Shown here: positions 1-9,099 of the stretch, piece by piece
Layout: each line of letters starts with the position of its first letter
Position numbering within the stretch: position 1 is the first letter of the stretch
Assembly: GCF_000255295.1 (NCBI RefSeq)
Contig: NC_017030.1
Span: 1,116,001 to 1,180,000, forward strand
Direction: 5' to 3'
DNA length: 64,000 bases
DNA from: Corallococcus coralloides DSM 2259
Lineage (GTDB): Bacteria; Myxococcota; Myxococcia; Myxococcales; Myxococcaceae
Program-made: the position numbers and the translations under genes
The notes under the pieces: generated by a model
Seen by the model: the letters and a program-made list of their open reading frames with translations, nothing else
Told to the model about the DNA's origin: nothing
The model's database searches: none

Positions 1-220
1 CGACGAATACGGGAGCACCACTGAAGGTGCGAACCACCCGGCCTGGAGGGGCGTCATGGCACTCGTAGAGGCCGCAGATGTCGCCGTCGCATTGGAGTGA
101 GAGGACGCAAGCGTCGTCCGGCTGTGGGGCGTCCTCTGCCGCACTCCATTCCGGTACCGGGGCGCGGGCAGTAGCGCAGCCTGCGAGCCATGCAACGAGC
201 AACAGGAACCCTGTTCGCAC
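1..220 (-). CDS. TIGR02269-like lipoprotein, partial (left edge)
   Basis: This is the N-terminal 73 codons of a leftward gene that runs off the window. The GTG at 220-218 is preceded by a GAAGG ribosome site. The product starts with a lipoprotein signal peptide (hydrophobic run ending WLAGC, lipid-anchored Cys at residue 15), followed by APVPEWSAAEDAPQPDDACV and several cysteines (LSLQCDGDICGLYEC). Short signal, then a PEW motif and a Cys-containing segment match my memory of the paralogous myxobacterial lipoprotein family TIGR02269; that is recall, not a search. Some myxobacterial lipoproteins of this general build carry C-terminal toxin domains (SitA proteins) exchanged between outer membranes, but the C-terminus lies outside the window, so no toxin can be claimed. 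It starts 64 bases after the 411-aa gene ends and is probably cotranscribed with it. Confidence 0.6.
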   Translation of the reverse strand, partial: MRTGFLLLVAWLAGCATARAPVPEWSAAEDAPQPDDACVLSLQCDGDICGLYECHDAPPGRVVRTFSGAPVFV

Positions 221-284
221 GGTGGAGCCCTTCGTGACGTCGGTGGGCGGCCTGATGGTCTGGCCTGGACGATACAGCGTTAGC

Positions 285-1520
285 TCAGAGGTATTGGAGG
301 AACTCCCGCACGCGAGCGTCTGACTGGAGCCAGGGCGCGGGTATTTCCTCCATGTGGGTGATGCGGCTCCGGGAACGCCGTTGTTCCCAGACCAGCTGCA
401 GCGTCTTCCACTGTCCTTCGACCAGGAAGTCGTACTCCCAGGTTTCAGTCCAGAGGGTATCTCCGTCGACGTCTCGTGATTGCTTGATGACGAAGTCTGG
501 ATTGCCCATCTGCAGGAGGACGTCCCGGGCCCGCATGTTCTGCTTCAGCGCAAGGGCTCGCTCACGCCGGTCCGGAACGGACTCCGGCACGGTGCAGCGG
601 GCGCCGAGAAAGCGGTAGGGGGCGAAACCCCGAGGCTCCGTCCCGAGCAGCCGCATCGAGTGCTGGGTGATGGGGCGAAAGAACTGGGTTTCGATGGTCG
701 CTCCCGGAAACGCGGTGCTCGACATGGTGGAGATAGGCAGGTCCGCCGACTCCCATTCCTGGAGGAGCGGCAGGCACGCCTGGATTCGATGCACACCGAC
801 CAGATGGATGGCAGCGATTGCGCGTAGCGCCTTGGGCCTGATGGGGTGTGACGAATCGGGACCCGCGAAGAACGCCTGGACCTCGTTCAGGTGCTCCGTC
901 AGCTCGGACAACAGGACGGATACCTCCCGTTGCTCGGTGGCATCCATGACGTGAACAGGTGCCTCCTGCTCCGGAATGAGTGCCGCATGGGTCAGGTCGA
1001 GCACCAACCGCTGCCCCCAATACGTCCGCCAGACAAAGAAGTCCGTGCCTCCGTCGTGGAGGAAGTAGGGCCATGAGGCGCCGGACCAGAAAGTCCCCGC
1101 AGTCGTCCACATGAGATGCAGCGGCCGCCAGATAAGGCAATCTCCTTCCGCCTCCTTCTTCAGCCCGGGGATGCACACCCGGAGCACGTCCTGGCCGGAA
1201 GGCGAGACGGCGATCACCTCCGGATCGAACCCGTGGGTTCGAATCACGGACCAGCCCCCATCCGAGACGAGCACTTCATGCGGTGAGAGTTCGCCGTCTT
1301 TCTGCCACCGCTCCCAGACGACACGCGGCTCGACGCTGCCAGGGACATGCTCGAGCAACTGGTAATGGAACGACTTCTGAAAGACGGGACGCCCGAAGGG
1401 CATCTCCGGAGGCAGCCCGCTCTGGTGAGAAACCGTCGCGTTATCGGGCGACCGGGCCGTGAGCATGAACCGCCCACCAGGCGAGGTCACACGAAGGTCC
1501 GCATAGGAGATGACGGTCAC
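285..1520 (-). CDS. hypothetical protein, 411 aa
   Basis: I do not recognise this protein as a whole. It has no signal peptide and no membrane segment. The N-terminal 170 residues are rich in Trp, Gly and beta-like segments (for example GGWSVIRTHGFDPEVIAVSP) and read like a short WD/propeller-type repeat fold. The C-terminal 85 residues contain VLLQMGNPDFVIKQSRD followed by WEYDFLVEGQWKTLQLVW, which resembles the (V)xxxxGxPd...W.Y pattern of BamE/SmpA-like domains. The annotated start is a GTG with no obvious ribosome site; an ATG at 1466 preceded by GGTGGGCGG is an alternative. It lies directly upstream of the edge lipoprotein and is divergent from lhr. Function unknown. Confidence 0.6.
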   Translation of the reverse strand: MTVISYADLRVTSPGGRFMLTARSPDNATVSHQSGLPPEMPFGRPVFQKSFHYQLLEHVPGSVEPRVVWERWQKDGELSPHEVLVSDGGWSVIRTHGFDPEVIAVSPSGQDVLRVCIPGLKKEAEGDCLIWRPLHLMWTTAGTFWSGASWPYFLHDGGTDFFVWRTYWGQRLVLDLTHAALIPEQEAPVHVMDATEQREVSVLLSELTEHLNEVQAFFAGPDSSHPIRPKALRAIAAIHLVGVHRIQACLPLLQEWESADLPISTMSSTAFPGATIETQFFRPITQHSMRLLGTEPRGFAPYRFLGARCTVPESVPDRRERALALKQNMRARDVLLQMGNPDFVIKQSRDVDGDTLWTETWEYDFLVEGQWKTLQLVWEQRRSRSRITHMEEIPAPWLQSDARVREFLQYL

Positions 1521-1712
1521 GGTGCGATGCTACCGCGCCACATTTCAGTCCCGGGGCTCGGCCGCCTGTCCTGCTGGGAGACGAATCCTCAAAGGGTCCA
1601 GGGGTATACGCGGGCCCTCCGACATCCCCTGACCTGGGGACCGACGGCGGCACCCGGCGTCCGTTGACGACGCGCTGTACCTGTGTTCAGGCTGGCCCTC
1701 TGGGAGCCCGCC

Positions 1713-4700
1713 ATGTCCCCTCAAATCGCCCTCGCCTTCTCGTCGGAGTTCGCGGCCCATCCGGCGCTCGCCGCCTTCCACCCGGTGGTGCGGCGCTGGT
1801 TCGCTTCGCGCCTGGGCGAACCCACCCGGCCGCAGATTGAAGGCTGGCCGCTCATCCACGGCGGCCATGACGTGCTCATCGCCGCGCCCACGGGCAGCGG
1901 CAAGACGCTCACCGCGTTCCTCGCGGCGCTGGACTCACTGTTCCGGCTGGCGCTCGACGGCACGCTCACCGACCGCACCCAGGTCCTCTACGTGTCGCCC
2001 CTGAAGGCCCTGGGCAACGACGTGCAGAAGAACCTCCTCCAGCCGCTGGAGGAGCTGATGACCCTGGCTCGCGAGGAGGGCTACGAACCCCAGCAGCTGC
2101 GCGTCCAGGTGCGCACCGGCGACACGCCCGCGGGCGAGCGCGCCCAGATGGTGCGCCGCCCGCCACACATCCTCATCACCACGCCCGAGTCCCTCTACCT
2201 CTACCTCACCGCCGAGCGCGCCCGCGCCACCCTGCGCCACGTGCGCACGGTCATCGTGGACGAGATCCACGCGCTCGCCCGAGACAAGCGCGGCAGCCAC
2301 TTCGCGCTGTCCATGGAGCGCCTCAAGGCCCTCACCGACGTGCGCCCCCAGCTGTTGGGCCTGTCCGCCACGCAGAAGCCGCTGGACGCCATCGCGGGCT
2401 TCCTCACCGGCGCGTCCCTCACCGAGTGCAAGCGCGTGGAGGTGGGCCACCAGCGCCCGTGGGACCTCAAGGTCGAGATTCCGGACGCGGAGCTCTCCTC
2501 CATCGCGAGCCATGAGATGTGGGGGCAGGTCTATGACCGGCTGATCCAGCTCTCCAGCGAGCACCGCACCACGCTCATCTTCGTCAACACGCGCAAGATG
2601 TCCGAGCGCGTGGCGCACGACCTGGGCGAACGCCTGGGCCAGCAGTGGGTGGCCGCGCATCACGGCAGCATGTCCCGCGAGATGCGCCTGTCCGCCGAGG
2701 AGCGCCTCAAGGCCGGCCAGCTGCGCGTGATGGTGGCCACCGCGTCGCTGGAGCTGGGCATCGACGTGGGCAACGTGGACCTCGTCGTGCAGCTGGGCAC
2801 CACCAAGGCCATCTCCGTGCTGCTCCAGCGCGTGGGCCGCGCGGGCCACCACAAGGCGGGCATCTCCAAGGGCATCCTCTTCGCGATGACGCGGGACGAG
2901 TTGGTGGAGTGCGTCGCGCTCCTCAACGCCGTGCGCGAGGGCGACCTGGACGCGGTCCGCATCCCCAAGAAGCCGCTGGACGTGCTGGCGCAGCAGATTG
3001 TCGCCGCGTGCGCGTGCGAGGAATGGGACGAGCGCGCCCTCTTCAGCATCTTCCAGCGCGCGTACCCGTACCAGGACCTCACCTGGGAGGAGTACCAGCA
3101 GGTGCTGGAGATGCTCTCCGAAGGCGTCTCCGAGCGCCGGGGCCGGGGCAGCATCCACCTGCACCGCGACCGGGTGAACCAGCGGCTCAAGGGACGCCGG
3201 GGCGTGCGCATCACCGCGCTCACCAACGGCGGCGCCATCCCGGACACGTTCAACTTCAGCGTCACCGCGCAGCCGGAAGGCAAGGTGGTGGGCACGCTGG
3301 ACGAGGACTTCGCGGTGGAGTCCTCGCCAGGGGACATCTTCCTGCTGGGCAGCACCGCGTGGCGCATCCAGCGCGTCGTCGGCAGCACGGTGATGGTGGA
3401 GGACGCGAGGGGCGCTCCGCCCAACGTGCCCTTCTGGCGCGGCGAGGCCCCGGGCCGCACGGACGAGCTGAGCCTCCAGGTGGGCCGGCTGCGCGAGGAG
3501 CTGTTGCGCCACGACGACCCGGCGGGCTTCCTGGAGAAGCTCCTGCGCGTGCCGCCGCCCGCGGTGGACGCGCTCCTGGGCTACCTGCGGCTGGGCAAGA
3601 AGATGCTGGGAGACGTGGTGCCCAGCCACACCCAGATCGTCGCCGAGCGCTTCTTCGACGAAGCAGGCGGCATGCAGCTCATCATCCACGCGCCCTTCGG
3701 CAGCCGCATCAACCGCGCGTGGGGCATGGCGCTGCGCAAGCGCTTCTGCCGCTCGTTCGACTTCGAATTGCAGGCGGCGGCCACGGAGGACGGCATCCTG
3801 CTGAGCCTGGGGGAACAGCACTCGTTCCCGCTGGCGGACATCTTCGACTTCCTGCACCCGGACAATGTGGAGGAGGTGCTGGTGCAGGCCATCCTCCAGG
3901 CGCCCATCTTCGGCACGCGCTTCCGGTGGGTGGCGTCGCGAGCGCTGACGCTGCACCGGATGATGGGGGGCAAGCGCGTGGCGCCGAACCTCCAGCGCGC
4001 ACGCAGCGAGGACCTGCTGGCGGCGGTGTTCCCCGCGCAGGTGGGTTGCCAGGACAACCACGGTGGCGGGGACGTGGAGCTGCCGGACCATCCGCTGGTG
4101 AAGCAGACGATGGACGACTGTCTGCGCGAGGCGATGGACATCGACGGGCTGCGCGAGGTGCTCCGGCGCATGAAGGACGGGCGCATCCAGCTGGTCGCGC
4201 GAGACGTTCCGGAGCCGAGCGTCTTCGCGCACGCGCTCATCAACAGCCAGCCCTACACCTTCCTGGACGACGCGCCGGCCGAGGAGCGCCGCGTGCGCAA
4301 CGTGGCCCTGCGCCGCGCGATGCCGGCCGAGGACGCGGCGGCGTTCGGAGCGCTGGACGCGAACGCCATCCGGCAGGTGGTGGAGGACGCCGCGCAGCCG
4401 ATGCGCGACGAGGACGAGCTGCACGACGCGCTGTTGCAGTTGGTGCTGGTGCGAGCGTCGGAGGTGCCGCGAGGCCTGGAGACAGGGCTCTTCAAGCAGG
4501 GGCGCGTGGCCTGGCTGGAGCGGCAGGGCGGGCGGTTCCTGGTGTCGGCGGAGCGGGGCAACGCGGTGCGCGCGCTCTTCCCGGACGCGCAGACGCAGCC
4601 GGTGTTGCCGGTGCTGGAGTACGACCGGCCGGTGGAGCGCGACGCGGCGGTGCTCCAGGTGGTGCGCGGGCGGATGGAGCTGGTGGGGCCCACCACGGTG

Positions 4701-6056
4701 ACGGAGCTGGCGCGGCTGACGCTGTTGGATCCGGACGACATCAACCTGGCGCTGCACAACCTGGAGAGCCAGGGCAGCGTGTTGCGAGGCCAGTTCCGAG
4801 CGCAGGACGACGTGCCGGTGCCTCGGGACGTGGACGGAAGCCCGGTGCTGGAGTGGTGCGACCGGCGTCTGCTCCAGCGCATCCACCGGCTGACGGTGGG
4901 GCGGCTGCGCCGCGAGATTGAACCGCTGAGCCCCCAGGACTTCATGCGCTTCCTCTTCCGGTGGCACCACCTGGAAGACGTGGACGCGCTGCGGGGCAGC
5001 ACGGGGTTGCTCAAGGCGGTGCGGCTGCTGCAGGGGTACGAAGCGCCGGCCTCCGCCTGGGAGCGCTTCCTGTTGCCCGCGCGCATGCGGGGCTACACGC
5101 CGGACCTGATGGAGCGCGCGTGCTACGCGGGCGAGGTGGCATGGGGGCGGGTGACGCTGAAGGATCCGCCGAAGCCCGCGGGCCCGCGCCGGGGCGCGCC
5201 GGTGGAGGCGCCGGAGCCGGTGGTGGCGAAGCGGTCTTCACCGACGCGCAACGCGCCGCTGACGTTCACGGTGCGCGAGGACCTGGAGTGGATGCTCGCG
5301 GCGGCGCGTCCGCACGCGGTGCTGGCGGACGGGGGCGTGTGGACGCCGCCGGACCTGAGCGCGGCGGCGAAGGACGTGGTGGGCGTGCTGGAGCGGCGGG
5401 GCGCGTGCTTCTTCCAGGACCTGGTGACGCGGGCGCGGCGCCTGCCGGCGGAGGTGGAGGACGCGCTGTGGGAGTTGGTGGCGAAGGGGCTCGTGACGGC
5501 GGACGCGGTGCAGAACCTGCGCATCCTGCAGAGCCCGGCGCACCGCAAGCGGCAGAAGCTGCTCAACCGGGGCGGGCCGGGCCGCTGGACCCTGCTGGCG
5601 CCGTCGGAGCCGAAGTCGCAGGAAGAGGTGACGGAGTCGCTGGCGAAGCTGTTCCTCCAGCGCTACGGCATCGTCTGGCGCGACCTGGTGATGCGCGAAT
5701 CGCTGGCGCCCACCTGGCGCGAGCTGCTGTTCGTCTACCGGCGCATGGAAGCGCGAGGCGAGCTGCGAGGCGGGCGCTTCGTATCGGGCTTCGTGGGCGA
5801 GCAGTTCGCGCTGCCAGAAGCGGTGGACATGGCGCGAGCGGTGCGGCGCGCGCCTCCGGCAGGCGTGCGCATCCAGCTGTCCGGAGTGGATCCGCTGAAC
5901 CTCACGGGCGTGGTGACACCGGGCCCGCGCGTGGCCGCGCTGCCGAACAACGTCGTCACCTACGTGGATGGGATTCCGCAGGGCGTGGATGCGGTGGAGG
6001 ACGCGCCGGAGAACGAGGACGCGGAAGTCGATGGTTCGCTCGCGCAGGTGAACTGA
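1713..6056 (+). CDS. lhr: Lhr-family ATP-dependent helicase
   Basis: Large superfamily 2 DNA/RNA helicase of the Lhr family, a 3'-5' translocase linked to DNA repair. At 1447 aa it is close to full-length bacterial Lhr (about 1500). The Walker A motif AAPTGSGKT is at about residues 58-65 and the DEIH box at 183-186. LLGLSATQKPL (motif III) and a C-terminal RecA half with VGRAGHHK (motif VI) follow. After the helicase core come the Lhr winged-helix/beta-barrel region (DEAD/H-associated) and a long C-terminal extension with further winged-helix-like segments, as in the Lhr-CTD. The ATG at 1713 is preferred over an in-frame GTG at 1683 because GGGAG lies at a suitable distance and the extra ten residues look unconserved. 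No metallophosphoesterase partner gene is adjacent. Confidence 0.93.
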   Translation: MSPQIALAFSSEFAAHPALAAFHPVVRRWFASRLGEPTRPQIEGWPLIHGGHDVLIAAPTGSGKTLTAFLAALDSLFRLALDGTLTDRTQVLYVSPLKALGNDVQKNLLQPLEELMTLAREEGYEPQQLRVQVRTGDTPAGERAQMVRRPPHILITTPESLYLYLTAERARATLRHVRTVIVDEIHALARDKRGSHFALSMERLKALTDVRPQLLGLSATQKPLDAIAGFLTGASLTECKRVEVGHQRPWDLKVEIPDAELSSIASHEMWGQVYDRLIQLSSEHRTTLIFVNTRKMSERVAHDLGERLGQQWVAAHHGSMSREMRLSAEERLKAGQLRVMVATASLELGIDVGNVDLVVQLGTTKAISVLLQRVGRAGHHKAGISKGILFAMTRDELVECVALLNAVREGDLDAVRIPKKPLDVLAQQIVAACACEEWDERALFSIFQRAYPYQDLTWEEYQQVLEMLSEGVSERRGRGSIHLHRDRVNQRLKGRRGVRITALTNGGAIPDTFNFSVTAQPEGKVVGTLDEDFAVESSPGDIFLLGSTAWRIQRVVGSTVMVEDARGAPPNVPFWRGEAPGRTDELSLQVGRLREELLRHDDPAGFLEKLLRVPPPAVDALLGYLRLGKKMLGDVVPSHTQIVAERFFDEAGGMQLIIHAPFGSRINRAWGMALRKRFCRSFDFELQAAATEDGILLSLGEQHSFPLADIFDFLHPDNVEEVLVQAILQAPIFGTRFRWVASRALTLHRMMGGKRVAPNLQRARSEDLLAAVFPAQVGCQDNHGGGDVELPDHPLVKQTMDDCLREAMDIDGLREVLRRMKDGRIQLVARDVPEPSVFAHALINSQPYTFLDDAPAEERRVRNVALRRAMPAEDAAAFGALDANAIRQVVEDAAQPMRDEDELHDALLQLVLVRASEVPRGLETGLFKQGRVAWLERQGGRFLVSAERGNAVRALFPDAQTQPVLPVLEYDRPVERDAAVLQVVRGRMELVGPTTVTELARLTLLDPDDINLALHNLESQGSVLRGQFRAQDDVPVPRDVDGSPVLEWCDRRLLQRIHRLTVGRLRREIEPLSPQDFMRFLFRWHHLEDVDALRGSTGLLKAVRLLQGYEAPASAWERFLLPARMRGYTPDLMERACYAGEVAWGRVTLKDPPKPAGPRRGAPVEAPEPVVAKRSSPTRNAPLTFTVREDLEWMLAAARPHAVLADGGVWTPPDLSAAAKDVVGVLERRGACFFQDLVTRARRLPAEVEDALWELVAKGLVTADAVQNLRILQSPAHRKRQKLLNRGGPGRWTLLAPSEPKSQEEVTESLAKLFLQRYGIVWRDLVMRESLAPTWRELLFVYRRMEARGELRGGRFVSGFVGEQFALPEAVDMARAVRRAPPAGVRIQLSGVDPLNLTGVVTPGPRVAALPNNVVTYVDGIPQGVDAVEDAPENEDAEVDGSLAQVN

Positions 6057-6121
6057 CCTGCGCAGCACAGAGGCCCGTCGCGGCTTGAGGATGGTTGGGG
6101 TTCGGGGGTGGAGTGACGCCC

Positions 6122-6637
6122 ATGAGCCCCAGCGTCCGGCACGGAAGTCCCGGCTCTCATGCCGGGACCTTCTTCGTCCTCATTGTGATGATGGCCACCG
6201 CTTGTGGACACACCCAACGTCCCGAGCGGAAGACCTATGTCGTCTCCGAGGATGCACGGGATGTTGGCACGGCGGAGGGGCCCGGCACTGGCGGCTCTGG
6301 AGCGGAGGCCTACTGCGGCGAGGTGCAGAAACAGTGTTTCCAGAAGTGCTGGAGGCGGAAGCCGACAGTGCAAGACTTGGAGAAGCACTCAGAGGGCCAC
6401 CACCGGCTCTGCACGAGCCAATGCCTTGGAGTGTTCATGAAATGCATCAAGGAGCAGGAGGCACTGGAGCAACAGGGCTCGAAACGGGAACTGCGATTCC
6501 CTGACATGACTGCTGCGTTGGACTGGCTCCGCGAACACAAGTCCGAGGTCGCCTTGGGAACCGTGGTCGTCGTCGCGGGAGTGGCTTTCTCGCTCGCGGT
6601 GGCTCCGGCGGGACTGTTGGTGTTGAGCCCCATCTGA
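6122..6637 (+). CDS. Cys-rich lipoprotein with C-terminal hydrophobic segment
   Basis: 171-aa predicted lipoprotein. The signal ends VMMATAC with the lipid-anchored Cys at residue 28. The mature part has a Gly-rich linker, then a compact Cys/His motif (YCGEVQKQCFQKCW, then KHSEGHHRLCTSQCLGVFMKC) that could form disulfides or bind metal. After an amphipathic stretch (MTAALDWLREHKSEV) the protein ends in a strongly hydrophobic segment (about residues 143-170) with only SPI after it. From memory this Cys-motif plus hydrophobic segment resembles the N-terminal delivery part of myxobacterial Sit-type polymorphic lipoprotein toxins, which normally continue into a toxin domain; here the stop codon removes that part. 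The small gene at 6650 follows after 12 bases. Confidence 0.7.
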   Translation: MSPSVRHGSPGSHAGTFFVLIVMMATACGHTQRPERKTYVVSEDARDVGTAEGPGTGGSGAEAYCGEVQKQCFQKCWRRKPTVQDLEKHSEGHHRLCTSQCLGVFMKCIKEQEALEQQGSKRELRFPDMTAALDWLREHKSEVALGTVVVVAGVAFSLAVAPAGLLVLSPI

Positions 6638-6649
6638 AAGGACGTATCC

Positions 6650-7033
6650 GTGAGCAAGGAGCTGGAAATCGATGTGGAGGATGTGCTCGCTGTCCTGGGT
6701 GACGAGACCCAGCGTCACGAGAAGGGCTCACGAGAATGGAACGCCCTCCAGGTCGCGGCGATCTGTCTGGTCTACGTCCGGCACATGAACAAGCTGGACG
6801 ACTTCACAACCTACTACCGTGAGATCCTCAGCCCGGACTTCAAGATCAAGGTCGAACGGGACTTTGTGACCCGGGACGAAGCAGAGTCCTGGCTCAAAAG
6901 CGGTGATGCGGAGGATGGCATGCAGATCCGCATCGACGGCAAAGGCTTCCTCGTGGTCCGGCTCCCCGGGCGCCTCACTCTGCTGAACAACCCGCTGCCT
7001 GAAGAACTCGGCACCGACAACTCCGAGGACTGA
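6650..7033 (+). CDS. small cytosolic protein, 127 aa, unknown
   Basis: Starts at GTG 6650 with the ribosome site AAAGGA at 6638-6643. The product is acidic, has no signal peptide or membrane segment, and I do not recognise its family. The N-terminal half is predicted helical (EWNALQVAAICLVYVRHMNK) and the C-terminal half shows beta-like segments (MQIRIDGKGFLVVRLPG). It is placed 12 bases after a SitA-like Cys-rich lipoprotein gene and before another lipoprotein. This matches the usual place of a cytosolic immunity protein, but nothing in the sequence proves that role. Confidence 0.6.
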   Translation: MSKELEIDVEDVLAVLGDETQRHEKGSREWNALQVAAICLVYVRHMNKLDDFTTYYREILSPDFKIKVERDFVTRDEAESWLKSGDAEDGMQIRIDGKGFLVVRLPGRLTLLNNPLPEELGTDNSED

Positions 7034-7081
7034 CCCTCGTGGTTTGATAGGCATCTGCGGTGAGCTCCCAGGAGACCGTGG

Positions 7082-7531
7082 ATGCCGACGAACCTGTACT
7101 GGATGGCGGTGTTCGTGGCGCTGGGATGCACAGCGCCGCATCCGGACATGCGTGCCCGCCAACGCGCCACTGGCATGCCTGAACTCGGGGGACCCCAGTC
7201 GTCATCCGAAGAGACCGCGGCCGTGGTGTTCCCGAGCTCCTTCAAGGAGGGTGTTCACCTGGAGGGCCCCGTGATGGCCGCCCTTGAGGTCGCGATGAAC
7301 GAGTTCCTGCCTCCGGGTTCGGAGCTCCAGACCCAGGATCCCGACAAGCGCATGGCGCAGTGCCTTTCCAGGCGAAGCACCTACGACACCCATGTCCTCC
7401 AATCCGGAGCCGATCTGTTCTTCGTGTGGTTCTCTCCTCAACCCGCGCGCTGCGGCTTGAACGAGCCCATCCTGGATGGAGGCGCCGTCTACGCGATCGA
7501 CGGACAGGGACGCATCCTGGACAGGAGGTAG
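7082..7531 (+). CDS. small lipoprotein, 149 aa
   Basis: Begins at ATG 7082 with an AGGAG ribosome site about ten bases upstream. The signal peptide MPTNLYWMAVFVALGC ends in a lipobox with Cys16. The mature part has two further cysteines (MAQCLSRRS and ARCGLNEPI) and a C-terminal beta-rich end (GGAVYAIDGQGRILDRR). I recognise the general style of short paralogous myxobacterial lipoproteins but no named family. It follows the 127-aa gene by 48 bases and may be the third gene of that small operon. Confidence 0.6.
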   Translation: MPTNLYWMAVFVALGCTAPHPDMRARQRATGMPELGGPQSSSEETAAVVFPSSFKEGVHLEGPVMAALEVAMNEFLPPGSELQTQDPDKRMAQCLSRRSTYDTHVLQSGADLFFVWFSPQPARCGLNEPILDGGAVYAIDGQGRILDRR

Positions 7532-7693
7532 CGACCAGGCCCCCGTTCTAGTGATTGCTGCTGAAACGTCGTCTTGTGGGCTTCGTTTGGAGGAATTTAG
7601 ACTTAATTCGAAGCAATCTAGGTCCCGTCAGATTGAAATTAACCCATCCGAGGTCTACACTGCGTTGCGTCAGCTCTCTGGAGAGGTGCGGCG

Positions 7694-9073
7694 ATGCAGA
7701 AGTGGATGGCGATGGTCCTGCTGGTGGCGGTGGGGGTGGCGGGACTGCTGGTGGCCCCGGCGGCGCAGGTGAAGCAGGGCGGTCCCATCAACCCGGCGGA
7801 CACCGCGTGGCTGCTCACCGCCACGGCGCTGGTGCTGCTGATGACGCCCGGCCTGTCGTTCTTCTACGGCGGCATGGTGCGGCTGAAGAACGTGGTCTCC
7901 ACCCTGATGCAGAGCTTCATCGCCATGGCCGTCATCAGCGTGCTGTGGGTCGTGGTGGGCTTCAGCCTCTGCTTCGGCGACAGCTTCCACGGCCTCATCG
8001 GTGATCCGCGCACCTTCTTCATGTTCAGCGGCGTGGGCGGTGAGACGCACCCGGACCTCGCGCCCACCGTGCCGCTGCTCCTCTTCGCGCTCTTCCAGCT
8101 CAAGTTCGCCATCATCACCCCCGCGCTCATCACCGGCGCGTTCGCGGAGCGCGTGCGCTTCAAGGCGTACCTGCTCTTCATGGTGCTCTTCAGCGTCTTC
8201 ATCTACGCGCCGCTCGCCCACTGGACGTGGCACCCGGAGGGCTTCCTGCGCCAGTGGGGCGTGCTCGACTTCGCCGGTGGCACCGTGGTGCACATGTCCG
8301 CGGGGCTCGCCGCGCTCGCGGGCGCCATCGTGCTGGGCCGCCGCCAGGTGCACCTGACGCACGCCACGCATGCTCCCGCCAATGTTCCCTTCGTGATGCT
8401 CGGCACGGGCATGCTGTGGTTCGGCTGGTTCGGCTTCAACGCGGGCTCCGCGCTGTCCGCTTCGTCGCTGGCCACGCTCGCCTTCGCCACCACCAACACG
8501 GCCTCCGCCGCCGCGATGCTCGGGTGGATTGCCTTTGACTGGCTGCGCGGCCGCAAGCCCAGCGCCATGGGCGCCTGTGTGGGCGCGGTCGTGGGCCTGG
8601 TCGCCGTCACCCCCGCCGCCGGCTTCATCACCGTGGGGCAGAGCATCGTGGTGGGCCTGGTCGCCAGCTTCGTCAGCAACGCCGCCGTCCACTTCAAGAG
8701 CCGCACCGCGCTGGATGACACGCTCGACGTGTTCCCCTGCCACGGCCTGGGCGGCATCGTGGGCATGGTGCTCACCGGCGTGCTCGCCAAGGACGTGGGC
8801 CTGCTCTACGGCACGACGCGCACCTTCCTCATGCACCTGCTGGCGCTGGTCGTCGTCTCCGTCTTCTCCTTCGTGGGTTCGTACATCCTGTACAAGATCG
8901 TCGACCGCATCGTCCCGCTGCGCGTCACCCGCGAGCAGGAGGAGGAGGGGCTCGACCTGAGCCAGCACGGTGAGACCGTGGGCGAGGTCCCCACCGCGGC
9001 GCTCGCCGTCCCCACGCCGCCCGCGCCTGCCGTCCCGGAGCACGCCGCTTCGTCGGAGCCCGTGCCCGCGTAG
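7694..9073 (+). CDS. amt: ammonium transporter (Amt family)
   Basis: Inner-membrane channel for NH3/NH4+ uptake, 459 aa with about eleven membrane helices after a cleavable-looking N-terminal segment. Diagnostic Amt sequence is present: MTPGLSFFYGGMVRLKNVVS near residues 50-69, the conserved Asp of DFAGGTVVH (Asp192) and the twin pore histidines His200 (VVHMSAG) and His350 (PCHGLGGIVG). The C-terminal 60 residues form a soluble tail rich in Pro and Ala that is longer than usual. GGAGAGG sits eight bases before the ATG. Most bacteria place glnK (PII) beside amt; none is seen on either side. The 160 bases upstream are unusually AT-rich for this genome and probably hold the promoter, though I found no convincing sigma-54 site there. 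Confidence 0.95.
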   Translation: MQKWMAMVLLVAVGVAGLLVAPAAQVKQGGPINPADTAWLLTATALVLLMTPGLSFFYGGMVRLKNVVSTLMQSFIAMAVISVLWVVVGFSLCFGDSFHGLIGDPRTFFMFSGVGGETHPDLAPTVPLLLFALFQLKFAIITPALITGAFAERVRFKAYLLFMVLFSVFIYAPLAHWTWHPEGFLRQWGVLDFAGGTVVHMSAGLAALAGAIVLGRRQVHLTHATHAPANVPFVMLGTGMLWFGWFGFNAGSALSASSLATLAFATTNTASAAAMLGWIAFDWLRGRKPSAMGACVGAVVGLVAVTPAAGFITVGQSIVVGLVASFVSNAAVHFKSRTALDDTLDVFPCHGLGGIVGMVLTGVLAKDVGLLYGTTRTFLMHLLALVVVSVFSFVGSYILYKIVDRIVPLRVTREQEEEGLDLSQHGETVGEVPTAALAVPTPPAPAVPEHAASSEPVPA

Positions 9074-9099
9074 CGTTCCTCCCCACCGATGCCGGTGCA

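Noticed and set aside
1521..1712. Sigma-70 promoter starting TTGACG at 1664 before lhr
   Set aside because: A good -35 is followed at 17 bases by TCAGGC, which is not a -10 element.
1935..4970. Long minus-strand open frame opposite lhr
   Set aside because: His/Gln/Leu-rich composition without motifs, lying inside a confident helicase gene; typical of antisense frames in GC-rich DNA.
7532..7693. Sigma-54 promoter for amt
   Set aside because: TTGC sequences exist, but no GG lies ten bases before the GC; spacing is 13 or 17.
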